This document shows positions 6,594 through 12,597 of a DNA stretch of 12,597 nt, piece by piece; position 1 is the first letter of the stretch, and the number at the start of each line of letters is the position of its first letter. The stretch is from CAMBDR01 sp046597185 (GTDB taxonomy: Bacteria; Pseudomonadota; Gammaproteobacteria; Burkholderiales; Burkholderiaceae_D). Below the pieces are notes generated by a model. It did not search any database, was not told the DNA's origin, and saw only the letters and a list, made by a program, of their open reading frames with translations. The stretch lies in NCBI GenBank assembly GCA_046597185.1, contig JBKJLF010000911.1, positions 1 through 12,597 on the forward strand, given 5' to 3'. The position numbers were made by a program, and so were the translations under genes.

Positions 6594-7483
6594 ATGTTTC
6601 AGCTTCCCCCACTTCGAATTGCACGGCGCATGACCATTCTGGCTGGCGCGCTGACGGCCATTGGCGCATGTGCTTTGCTACCTTTTCGGCCCGATAGCAG
6701 CGCCACTGCGCCCGTGTTGGACGGTTATGGCGCAACGACCCTGACGCCTGCGCAAGCCAATGAGGCGGCGCTGGCGCAAGACTCGGAATGTGCGCTCTGC
6801 GCCTGGGGCGTGGCCTGGCAGTTGGGGCCAAATATTAACAATACCGAGCGCGACGATCTGACCGAAGCCATTGGGCATGTGGGTTACGCCATCAAGCACA
6901 GTGCCCTCGCTTCCCCGCGCGAGCGTGCGCTGATCGAATCTTTGGCGCTGCGCTATGGCCACGTCAGCGAAAAGCGCAATAGCGCGCCGCTGCAGGCGGC
7001 ACTTTGTGGCACACCGGGTAGCGATGTGGCGCGGGTTGATCCGCTCGATACCGCCTATGCCGATCGCATGCGCATACCTATGCGCATTTGGGGCGCTATG
7101 CGGACGCGACCCGCGTCAACCAAAGTGCGGTGGCGGCCGATGAGGCCCGAGTGCTTGAGTTGAACCGACAAAATTTCTCGTTCAACAAGGATTGGCGTTT
7201 TCACAATCGCCATTTTCAGTGGTATGGTGCGCTGATGGAGGGGCGTAGTAGTCTGGCGCTGGAAACCCAGTTGCGTGCCGCCATTGCCCTGGCGGAGAAC
7301 CGGGTTGATGAGGCGCTGGCATTGCAAGCCGAGCCGGTGCTGGCCGCCACCGATGCCGACCATAGCGAACCGCCGACTCTGGCAGCGGGTGCGCTCTTAA
7401 TGCAGGCCAATATGCAGATGCAGGCGCAGCGCTATGTGGCGGCACGATGTCAAATTTTAGCTGCTGGAAAGCATTTGCTTTGA
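6594..7483 (+). pseudogene. TPR-family protein gene broken by an internal frame-changing deletion
   Basis: The first frame starts at the ATG at 6594 (AGAGG 6 bp upstream) with a possible membrane or signal segment (about 12-30). It then carries CALCAWGVAWQLGPNIN and, further on, SPRERALIESLALRYGHVS and AYADRMR. This is the pattern of a family of secreted tetratricopeptide-repeat proteins (xCAxCxWGxAxxLGPNIN, RERALIxALAxRY). At about 7064-7073 the meaningful frame shifts: the continuation HTYAHLGRYADATRVNQSAV, then FHNRHFQWYGALMEGRS, is in another frame (to the stop at 7481-7483). In the first frame the text becomes Arg/Met/Pro-rich nonsense and stops at 7163. From family recall, roughly 80-120 residues that normally sit between AYADAMR and the HxYxRxGRYADA repeat are missing. 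The far C-terminus also looks cut, ending in AAGKHLL. A sequencing error could explain the frame, but not the missing middle. Confidence 0.72.
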
Positions 7484-7491
7484 TGGCGGCC

Positions 7492-7513
7492 ATAACCGCT
7501 TTATAACCGCTTT
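7492..7513. repeat. Tandem 11-bp direct repeat
   Basis: ATAACCGCTTT occurs twice without a gap (7492-7502 and 7503-7513), just after the stop of the broken TPR gene and before the EcsC gene promoter. It may be an operator or a slippage product. No role is evident. Confidence 0.7.
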
Positions 7514-7547
7514 GAATCCACGTTACTCACAGACCCGCCCCAGAATT

Positions 7548-7556
7548 TGGTAGAAT
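7548..7556 (+). promoter_or_regulatory. Possible extended -10 promoter of the EcsC-family gene
   Basis: TGG-TAGAAT at 7548-7556 fits an extended -10 box 29 bp before the ATG at 7586. There is no convincing -35 box at the proper distance. Confidence 0.35.
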
Positions 7557-7585
7557 GACCCCTCACCCAACCCAGGACGCCCGCC

Positions 7586-8404
7586 ATGAATGATAAAGAT
7601 TTGCTCGACCTGAACAACGCCGTCCTGCTGCTGGAACACCCCAGCCTTGGTTCGCGCATTGCCGACGTGATCGGCTCCCCGGTTGAAAAGGCGATTGCAC
7701 TTTTGCCCAACAACGCCACCACCAGCATTGCCAATGTCGCGCAAAAGGCGATTCACGGCGCGTTAAAACTGTCGCTGAAAACGCTGGCTTACCACGACCC
7801 GCAATCGTCAAGCCCACCGCCACAGTCATCCAACTGGTGGCATATGGCGGCTTCCGCTACCACCGGGGCCATTGGCGGCGCATTTGGTTTGCTTGCGCTC
7901 TCGGTCGAACTCCCGGTTTCCACCACCATCATGTTACGCTCAATTGCCGATGTGGCACGCAGCGAAGGCGCGGACATGAATGATTTGCAAACCCAGCTCG
8001 AATGCGTGCAAGTGCTGGCTTTTGGCGGCCCCGCTTCCAGCGACGACGCCGCTGAGGTCGGTTACTTCATGGCGCGTGAAGCCATGGCCAAGGCGGTATC
8101 CGAAGCGGCCACCTATCTGGCCAAACATGGCTTGCAAACTGAAGTCGCCCCGGCTGTGGTGCGTTTGATACTCCAAATTGCCGAGCGCTACACCATTTCC
8201 GTCACCGAAAAAGCCGCCGCTCAATTGGTGCCCATCGTGGGAGGCATCGGCGGCGCACTGATCAATACCATTTTTATCGACCATTTCCAAAGCATTGCAC
8301 GCGGTCACTTTACCGTGCGTCGCCTGGAAAGAAAATATTCCCCGCAGATTGTGCAACAAAAGTATCTGGAATGCAAACTTGCGCAAAGCAAGGGATCAAT
8401 TTGA
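7586..8404 (+). CDS. EcsC-family protein
   Basis: The 272-residue product has the EcsC-family layout: an N-terminal helix with LLEHPSLGSRIADVIGSPVE (15-34), the ALLPNNATTSIANVAQKAIHGAL region (38-60), a Pro/Ser linker (71-85), and a glycine-rich hydrophobic pair (89-125: AASATTGAIGGAFGLLALSV, then VSTTIMLRSIADVA). A conserved C-terminal VPIVGGIGGALINTIF (215-230) is followed by a charged tail. EcsC was first known beside an ABC transporter in Bacillus, and its molecular job is not settled. The hydrophobic segments suggest membrane association. AGGA lies about 9 bp before the ATG. The gene runs toward terD, 92 bp away, where a separate promoter is seen, so it can be made alone or read into the ter genes. 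Its placement hints at a membrane part of the Ter complex, which is inference. Confidence 0.88.
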   Translation: MNDKDLLDLNNAVLLLEHPSLGSRIADVIGSPVEKAIALLPNNATTSIANVAQKAIHGALKLSLKTLAYHDPQSSSPPPQSSNWWHMAASATTGAIGGAFGLLALSVELPVSTTIMLRSIADVARSEGADMNDLQTQLECVQVLAFGGPASSDDAAEVGYFMAREAMAKAVSEAATYLAKHGLQTEVAPAVVRLILQIAERYTISVTEKAAAQLVPIVGGIGGALINTIFIDHFQSIARGHFTVRRLERKYSPQIVQQKYLECKLAQSKGSI

Positions 8405-8425
8405 TAAGCCGTTTGCGTGGATTAA

Positions 8426-8454
8426 TTGATGGTGTAAAAATTTCGTGCTATTCT
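8426..8454 (+). promoter_or_regulatory. Sigma70-type promoter of the ter operon
   Basis: TTGATG (8426-8431) and TATTCT (8449-8454) are 17 bp apart, and the -10 box carries a TGC extension (8446-8448). The start would be near 8461, giving a leader of about 36 nt before terD. No operator-like palindrome is seen in it. Confidence 0.55.
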
Positions 8455-8496
8455 GCTTTGAATCACCCTTCATCAACCTACTTCTGAGGTAACACC

Positions 8497-9075
8497 ATGG
8501 CAATTACTCTGAACAAAGGCGGCAATGTTTCTTTGACTAAAACTCAGCCCTCACTCAAAAATATTTTGGTCGGTTTGGGCTGGGAAGCGCGCTCAACCAA
8601 TGGCGCGGCGTTTGACTTGGATGCCAGCGCTTTTTTGCTGGCAGAAACAGGTCAAGTACGCGGCGATGATGACTTTATTTTCTACAACCAACTTAAATCT
8701 CCTTGCGGTGCCATCGAACATACTGGTGATAACCGTACCGGCGATGGCGATGGCGATGACGAATCAATCAAAATCAAGCTCGATCAAGTCGCATCCTCCA
8801 TACGCCGCATCGTGGTTTGCGTCACCATTCATGATGCGGCTAACCGCAAGCAAAGTTTTGGCCAGGTCAGTGGCGCGTTCATGCGCATCGTCAATTTCGA
8901 TAACAATGAAGAAATCGTGCGTTTTGATCTGTCTGAAGATTACAGCACCGAAACGGCCATGATTTTTGGTGAAGTGTATCGCCATAACGACGAATGGAAG
9001 TTTAAAGCCGTGGGCCAGGGTTTTGCCGGTGGCCTGGATGCAATGTGCAAACAGTTTGGTATTGTTATTTCTTAA
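8497..9075 (+). CDS. terD: TerD-family calcium-binding stress protein
   Basis: The 192-residue product has the same length as classical TerD and follows it closely: MAITLNKGGNVSLTK at the start, NILVGLGWEARST (22-34), FDLDASAFLL (39-48) with Asp40 and Asp42, FIFYNQLKS (60-68), HTGDNRTGDGDGDDESIKI (75-93), RKQSFGQVSGAF (117-128) and WKFKAVGQGFAGGL (167-180). The Asp-rich loop and DLDAS are the calcium-binding elements of the family. TerD proteins are cytosolic or membrane-associated and are thought to act as scaffold or sensor parts in Ter stress responses, including those to tellurite, oxidants and phage. GAGG stands 7 bp before the ATG. It is the first gene of a tight operon. All binding residues are kept, so it should be functional. 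The symbol rests on overall similarity; TerE is the near alternative. Confidence 0.93.
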   Translation: MAITLNKGGNVSLTKTQPSLKNILVGLGWEARSTNGAAFDLDASAFLLAETGQVRGDDDFIFYNQLKSPCGAIEHTGDNRTGDGDGDDESIKIKLDQVASSIRRIVVCVTIHDAANRKQSFGQVSGAFMRIVNFDNNEEIVRFDLSEDYSTETAMIFGEVYRHNDEWKFKAVGQGFAGGLDAMCKQFGIVIS

Positions 9076-9087
9076 AAGGAGCTTGAC

Positions 9088-9729
9088 ATGGCAGTGACAC
9101 TCAAAAAAGGGCAGGGCGTTAGCCTGAAGAAGAATGAAAATGACCTCGATACCGTCATCATCGGCTTGGGCTGGGATGTAGCCGAAGAAAAGAAAGGCTT
9201 CCTGGGTAGCCTGTTTGGCAAAAAAGAAGAAGAATACGATCTGGATGTGATCGCCTTTTTGTGCGATGGCAATGGCAAAGTGCAAAATCTGGGCGATCAA
9301 AAAGATGGCCGCCCCACGTTGATCAATGGTGATATCGTGTTTTTTAACAACATGCGCCATCATTCGGGCCAGATCTGGAGCACCGGCGACAATCGCACCG
9401 GCGCAGGGGATGGCGATGACGAACAATTGATCGTCAAACTCAATGGCATGCCGGAACAGTATAAAAAAATCGTTTTCATCGTGCAAATTTATGGCGGCGC
9501 GCAAAAAGGGCAAAACTTTGGCAAGGTGAAAAACGCCTTCATCCGCGCGGAAGATGGCAAAGGGCGTGAAATGCTGCGCTTTGATTTGTCCGGCGGCGCG
9601 CAATATGCCAATTGTCATTCGATGTTGTTTGCCGAATTGGTGCGTGAAGCGGGTGGTTGGAAATTTGAAGCCATTGGCTCACCCTCACCGGCCGACTCCT
9701 TCGTTGAGTGGCTCAAGCAATATATTTAA
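9088..9729 (+). CDS. Second TerD-family protein, TerX-like
   Basis: The 213-residue product is a divergent paralogue of the preceding protein: MAVTLKKGQGVSLKK, TVIIGLGWDV (22-31), YDLDVIAFL (50-58), STGDNRTGAGDGDDEQLIV (98-116) and GQNFGKVKNAFIRA (141-154), ending WKFEAIG then ADSFVEWLKQYI. The calcium loops are intact. It differs by an insert GFLGSLFGKKEEE (37-49) between the first strand pair and the DLD motif, a trait I associate with TerX-type members found next to TerY genes in Ter plasmids. The Gly/Phe/Leu part of the insert could dip into a membrane or bind a partner. The gene begins 12 bp after terD with AGGAG well placed before the ATG, and the next gene follows by 9 bp, so translation is probably coupled. 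The TerX label is recall and left without symbol. Confidence 0.9.
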   Translation: MAVTLKKGQGVSLKKNENDLDTVIIGLGWDVAEEKKGFLGSLFGKKEEEYDLDVIAFLCDGNGKVQNLGDQKDGRPTLINGDIVFFNNMRHHSGQIWSTGDNRTGAGDGDDEQLIVKLNGMPEQYKKIVFIVQIYGGAQKGQNFGKVKNAFIRAEDGKGREMLRFDLSGGAQYANCHSMLFAELVREAGGWKFEAIGSPSPADSFVEWLKQYI

Positions 9730-9738
9730 GGAGCGGCT

Positions 9739-10380
9739 ATGAGTACGCGTCGCTTGCCGGTTTACTTGCTGCTTGATACCTCCGGCTCCATGCGCGGGGA
9801 ACCGATTCATTCGGTTAATACGGGGCTCAAGGCAATGCTCAGTGCCTTGCGCCAAGACCCGTATGCGCTGGAGTCTGTGCATCTGTCCATCATCACCTTT
9901 GATATGCAAGCGCGTGAATACCTGCCCCTGACGCCCTTGGATCAAGTGCAACTGGACGATATCGTGGTGCCCGATTCCGGGGCCACGTTTATGGGTGCGG
10001 CGCTGGAATTGCTGGTGGCGCTGGTGGATCGTGACTTACATAAATCCAGCGCCGATTTAAAGGGCGATTGGCGGCCGCTGATGTTTTTAATGACCGATGG
10101 CAGTCCTTCCGATACCCAAGCCTTTCGGCATGCGGTGCCTGAAATCAAGCAGCGCAATTTTGCCAGTATTATCGCCTGTGCTGCCGGGCCCAAAGCCAAA
10201 CAATCGTTTTTGTTGGAATTGACCGAGCGCGTGGTGAGCCTGGATACCATGGATAGCGCCACCTTTTCGGGCTTTTTCAAATGGATCTCGGCCAGCGTGG
10301 CAAGTGGTTCCAGTAGTGTCGGTGTGAGCGCCGCTGCCACCTTGCCGCCGCCACCGCCGGAAATTCAATTGGTGCTGTAA
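9739..10380 (+). CDS. terY: TerY-type von Willebrand factor A (VWA) protein
   Basis: The 213-residue cytosolic protein is one VWA domain. The metal site (MIDAS) is complete: DTSGS at 13-17, Thr83 in GATFMG and Asp120 in MTDGSPSD. VWA domains bind a divalent ion and a partner acidic side chain, so this protein probably assembles the Ter complex. The end, after residue 190, is Ser-rich and then holds LPPPPPEIQLVL, a short proline tail suited to binding. It begins 9 bp after the TerX-like gene with an AGGAG site. It shares RLPV..LLD.S.SM and DP.ALE.VH.S with the next gene, so the two are old duplicates. In Ter gene sets such VWA genes are called TerY. Tellurite resistance itself is not shown by it. 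Confidence 0.92.
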   Translation: MSTRRLPVYLLLDTSGSMRGEPIHSVNTGLKAMLSALRQDPYALESVHLSIITFDMQAREYLPLTPLDQVQLDDIVVPDSGATFMGAALELLVALVDRDLHKSSADLKGDWRPLMFLMTDGSPSDTQAFRHAVPEIKQRNFASIIACAAGPKAKQSFLLELTERVVSLDTMDSATFSGFFKWISASVASGSSSVGVSAAATLPPPPPEIQLVL

Positions 10381-10426
10381 TTTCCCCATTTTTATTGGTG
10401 TTTTCTTTTTTTTAGCGGAGCATCCC

Positions 10427-11482
10427 ATGCGCAGGCTTCCCGTATTTTTTGTCCTTGATTGCTCCGAGTCGATGGCGGGCGATAATCTGAATAAAATGGA
10501 ACAAGGTTTGCAAGCCATCGTGCGTAGCTTGCGTACCGACCCGCATGCGCTGGAGACGGTGCATATCTCGGTGGTGGCCTTTGCCGGCATTGCGCAAACC
10601 GTGGTGCCGCTGGTGGAATTGGTATCGTTTTATCCGCCACGCCTGCCACTGGGCGGCGGCACCAGTTTGGGCCTGGCCTTAAGCACCTTGATGGATGAAA
10701 TCGATCGTTCGGTGGTCAAAACCACAATCGAGCGCAAGGGCGACTGGAAGCCGATTGTGTATCTGTTCACCGATGGCCGCCCCACCGACAACCCGGATGC
10801 GGCGATTGAGCGCTGGAATGCCGATTACGCCAAAAAAGCCAGCCTCATCGCGGTGGGTCTGGGCGCGGCCGCCGACTTTGCCACCCTGCGCCGGGTTAGC
10901 GAGAATGTGATTGCGTTTGAAGACAGCCATGACGACGACTTCAAAAAATTTATCAATTGGGTGACTGCATCGGTGGCGGCGCAAAGTAAAAGCGTGGCCG
11001 AAGGCGTGGATGGTAGCAAAGCGGGTTTGCCCGTGCTCGACCCGACCGTGATGCGGCTATTGAAAAATCCACCCTCGAAAGCGGCGGATGAAAGTTGCGT
11101 TACCCTGGTAGGGCGCTGCAACAAGAGCGGTAAGCCGTATATGATGAAATATGACCGCTTAAGCCGTGAGCTGGCCACCAGCGACTTCAAGGTGCAAGTG
11201 CCCTACCAGTTAAGCGGTTGCTATGCGTTGGATGAATCGTATTTTGTCTGGACCGATACACGCCAGAGCGATTTGAAAGTCAACACCGCAGAACTGGTCG
11301 GCACTCCCGGCTGCCCGCATTGCGGTAATATCAGCGCGTTTGCGGCTTGTTCTTGCGGCAAATTATTGTGCGTCAATGGGCCGGAACCGGTCACCTGCCC
11401 ATGGTGCAAACGTAGCGTTGCCTTTGGTCGTTCGGAAGATGGCAGCAGCCATGAATTTGATGTCGGTCGCGGACGGGGATGA
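10427..11482 (+). CDS. VWA protein with C-terminal zinc-binding TerY-C region
   Basis: The 351-residue protein has an N-terminal VWA domain (1-about 200) with MIDAS residues Asp11, Ser13 and Ser15 in DCSES, Thr79 in GGGTSLG and Asp116 in FTDGRPTD. A linker and a conserved CVTLVGRCNKSGKPYMMKYD part follow, then a Cys cluster: Cys296/Cys299 (CPHC), Cys308, Cys310, Cys315 and Cys324/Cys327 (CPWC). The spacing CxxC-x8-CxC-x4-C-x8-CxxC suits one or two zinc sites. This is the VWA plus TerY-C architecture which, in comparative genomics of Ter systems, forms a 'TerY-P' triad with a PP2C phosphatase and a Ser/Thr kinase. It lies 46 bp after the first VWA gene, behind a T-rich spacer without a hairpin, with GGAG 6-7 bp before the ATG. 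The next gene starts 2 bp after its stop. Confidence 0.92.
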   Translation: MRRLPVFFVLDCSESMAGDNLNKMEQGLQAIVRSLRTDPHALETVHISVVAFAGIAQTVVPLVELVSFYPPRLPLGGGTSLGLALSTLMDEIDRSVVKTTIERKGDWKPIVYLFTDGRPTDNPDAAIERWNADYAKKASLIAVGLGAAADFATLRRVSENVIAFEDSHDDDFKKFINWVTASVAAQSKSVAEGVDGSKAGLPVLDPTVMRLLKNPPSKAADESCVTLVGRCNKSGKPYMMKYDRLSRELATSDFKVQVPYQLSGCYALDESYFVWTDTRQSDLKVNTAELVGTPGCPHCGNISAFAACSCGKLLCVNGPEPVTCPWCKRSVAFGRSEDGSSHEFDVGRGRG

Positions 11483-11484
11483 GC

Positions 11485-12597
11485 ATGAATTATTCGTTGC
11501 AGAAAGTATTTTTTCGCGTACCCAATGCCAAGGTGGGGCAACCTTACCAGTGCGTCTTCAAGGTGCAGGGCCTGGAAGCCGGGCAAAGCGCGCGCTTGCG
11601 CAATCTGCTGCTGCCCGCCCAATTGGGCCTGGTGTTTGATGAAGCGCAGCAAAGCCTGCTCGGCACGCCGCTGGTGGCGGGTGAATATGAATTGGCGCTG
11701 GAATGGTCGTCTGATGATAAAGTCTGGCAGGACGGCAAATGCCCGCTGATTGTGATTGCCGATCCGCGCAGTTTGTGGAAGGTGCTGGAGCCGCCCTTTG
11801 ACGCGCCTTACCCCAAGGCCCATAGCGCCGCGCAGCAGTTGGCGGGTGGCCAGTTGCTGGCCGCCAGCCGGCGCGGGCGCTCGCACGAGCATGCGGGCAG
11901 CTTTCGTGATGATGATTTTTTTCTGGCGCAGGATGCGCAGGATTCGCAGGATTTGGTATCCGGCTGGAGCGTGTTGTTGGTGGCCGATGGTGCGGGTAGC
12001 GCCCAATGCTCGCGCGAGGGCGCACGGCTGGCGGTGCAATGTGCTGGCCAGCATTTGCAGCAAAGCTTGACGGCCGGGCATGGCACGTGTATGCAGTTGA
12101 ATCATTTGTTGGCCACTTGGGATGCCGACCCGAATAGCAGTAGCCGCAGCTTGACCCAATTGTTTGAAACCTTATTTGCCGAGGCGGCCAGATTGGCACT
12201 GGACGCCATCGAACAAGAAGCCCAAGCCAATCAGCGCGTGGTGCGTGATTTTGCCACCACCTTGCTGGCCGCTTGCGTTAAACAAAGCGGTAACCAGACG
12301 TTGGTGGCCAGTTTTTGGATTGGTGACGGTGCGATTGCGGCTTGGGGGCCGCGTGGCCAAGTCAAGTTAATGGGCACCCCGGATAGCGGCGAATATGCCG
12401 GACAAACCCGTTTTTTGGACCGCGCTTGTCTGGCGGCAGGGCCAAACTCATCGATTCCCGCCTTTGCCAACCGGGTCGGGATTGCACGCCTGACGGATTT
12501 GTGTGCTGTGTTTTTGATGACGGACGGCGTTTCCGACCCACGCTTTGAAACCGATAAGGGCTTGCAAGATGGTAGCAAGTGGGACGCCTTGTGGGAT
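11485..12597 (+). CDS. PP2C-type Ser/Thr phosphatase with N-terminal Ig-like domain (partial, runs off window)
   Basis: 371 residues are visible with no stop. The ATG at 11485 has GGGG 6 bp upstream. An in-frame ATG at 11479 overlaps the previous stop (ATGA) but has the ribosome site too close. Residues 8-92 look like a beta-sandwich: LRNLLLPAQLGLVFDEAQQS, then LLGTPLVAGEYELALEW, is the pattern of putative Ig (He_PIG) domains. The phosphatase follows: GRSHEHAGSFRDDDFF (131-146), VLLVADGAGSA (163-173, metal ligand Asp168), DFATTLLAACV (255-265), FWIGDGAIAAWG (277-288, Asp281) and FLMTDGVSDPRFETD (343-357, Asp347 and Asp351). These are the standard PP2C metal-binding motifs, so it should be active. 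It would remove phosphates placed by the kinase expected downstream, acting on TerY-C or TerD-type partners. The C-terminus and the next gene lie outside the window. Confidence 0.9.
   Translation, partial: MNYSLQKVFFRVPNAKVGQPYQCVFKVQGLEAGQSARLRNLLLPAQLGLVFDEAQQSLLGTPLVAGEYELALEWSSDDKVWQDGKCPLIVIADPRSLWKVLEPPFDAPYPKAHSAAQQLAGGQLLAASRRGRSHEHAGSFRDDDFFLAQDAQDSQDLVSGWSVLLVADGAGSAQCSREGARLAVQCAGQHLQQSLTAGHGTCMQLNHLLATWDADPNSSSRSLTQLFETLFAEAARLALDAIEQEAQANQRVVRDFATTLLAACVKQSGNQTLVASFWIGDGAIAAWGPRGQVKLMGTPDSGEYAGQTRFLDRACLAAGPNSSIPAFANRVGIARLTDLCAVFLMTDGVSDPRFETDKGLQDGSKWDALWD

Noticed and set aside
8764..9618. Long leftward open frame of 284 codons across the two TerD-family genes
   Set aside because: It is antisense to two well-matched TerD-family genes, its product is Phe/Ile/Ala-rich without a family pattern, and it spans their junction.
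10381..10426. T-rich spacer between the two VWA genes as a terminator
   Set aside because: No stem precedes the T run, and the genes around it belong to one functional set.
10457..10474. DCSES instead of DTSGS in the MIDAS of the TerY-C protein as a sign of a dead site
   Set aside because: The metal-binding Asp and both Ser are kept, and I recall DCSESM as normal in this VWA-TerY-C group.
11221..12159. Leftward open frame of 312 codons opposite the VWA-TerY-C and PP2C genes
   Set aside because: The product is Arg/Gln/His-rich low-complexity text, typical of the reverse strand of GC-rich genes, and the forward frames carry clear motifs.
1..12597. CRISPR arrays, tRNA or rRNA genes
   Set aside because: No regularly spaced repeats and no tRNA- or rRNA-like stretches were seen on either strand.

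Overview
The window looks like a chromosomal accessory region of a betaproteobacterium, probably Burkholderiales and perhaps Oxalobacteraceae-like. This rests on moderate GC, the chemoreceptor type, the protein sequence style and the GC-rich palindromic repeats after genes. No marker gene fixes the genus.

Left third (1-3000), leftward genes and mobile debris. The window opens in what looks like the last residues of an IS4-type transposase, followed by a 46-bp repeat. Next comes a leftward two-gene unit with a good sigma70 promoter: a leaderless protein with an SHGC motif like that of L,D-transpeptidases, then a small Cys-rich protein with a signal peptide. A second copy of the 46-bp repeat, inside a larger palindromic element, lies on the other side, so the pair sits between direct repeats. 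This could be a toxin/immunity cassette, but that is a hypothesis. Further right are a leftward orphan periplasmic solute-binding protein and a decayed N-terminal piece of an integrase/transposase.

Middle (3000-7500). A rightward methyl-accepting chemotaxis protein converges on a leftward, leaderless clostripain-type (C11) cysteine peptidase with an altered His motif and a long His-Cys spacing. A rightward TPR-family gene follows. It is broken by a frame-changing internal deletion and has a short 3' end, so it is called a pseudogene.

Right part (7586-12597), the main system. A rightward EcsC-family membrane-associated protein is followed by a compact operon with its own promoter: terD, a second TerD-family gene (TerX-like), a TerY-type VWA protein, a VWA protein with a C-terminal zinc-binding TerY-C region, and a PP2C-type phosphatase that runs off the window end. 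This is the regulatory part of the Ter stress-response system (the 'TerY-P' arrangement of VWA-TerY-C, PP2C and Ser/Thr kinase). A kinase is expected just outside the window. The likely logic is that calcium-binding TerD proteins and metal-dependent VWA proteins form a membrane-linked complex whose state is set by phosphorylation and dephosphorylation. The core ter genes terZABC are not visible here, so resistance to tellurite should not be assumed. The least ordinary points are the Ig-like (He_PIG-like) N-terminal domain on the PP2C and the EcsC protein placed directly before the operon.
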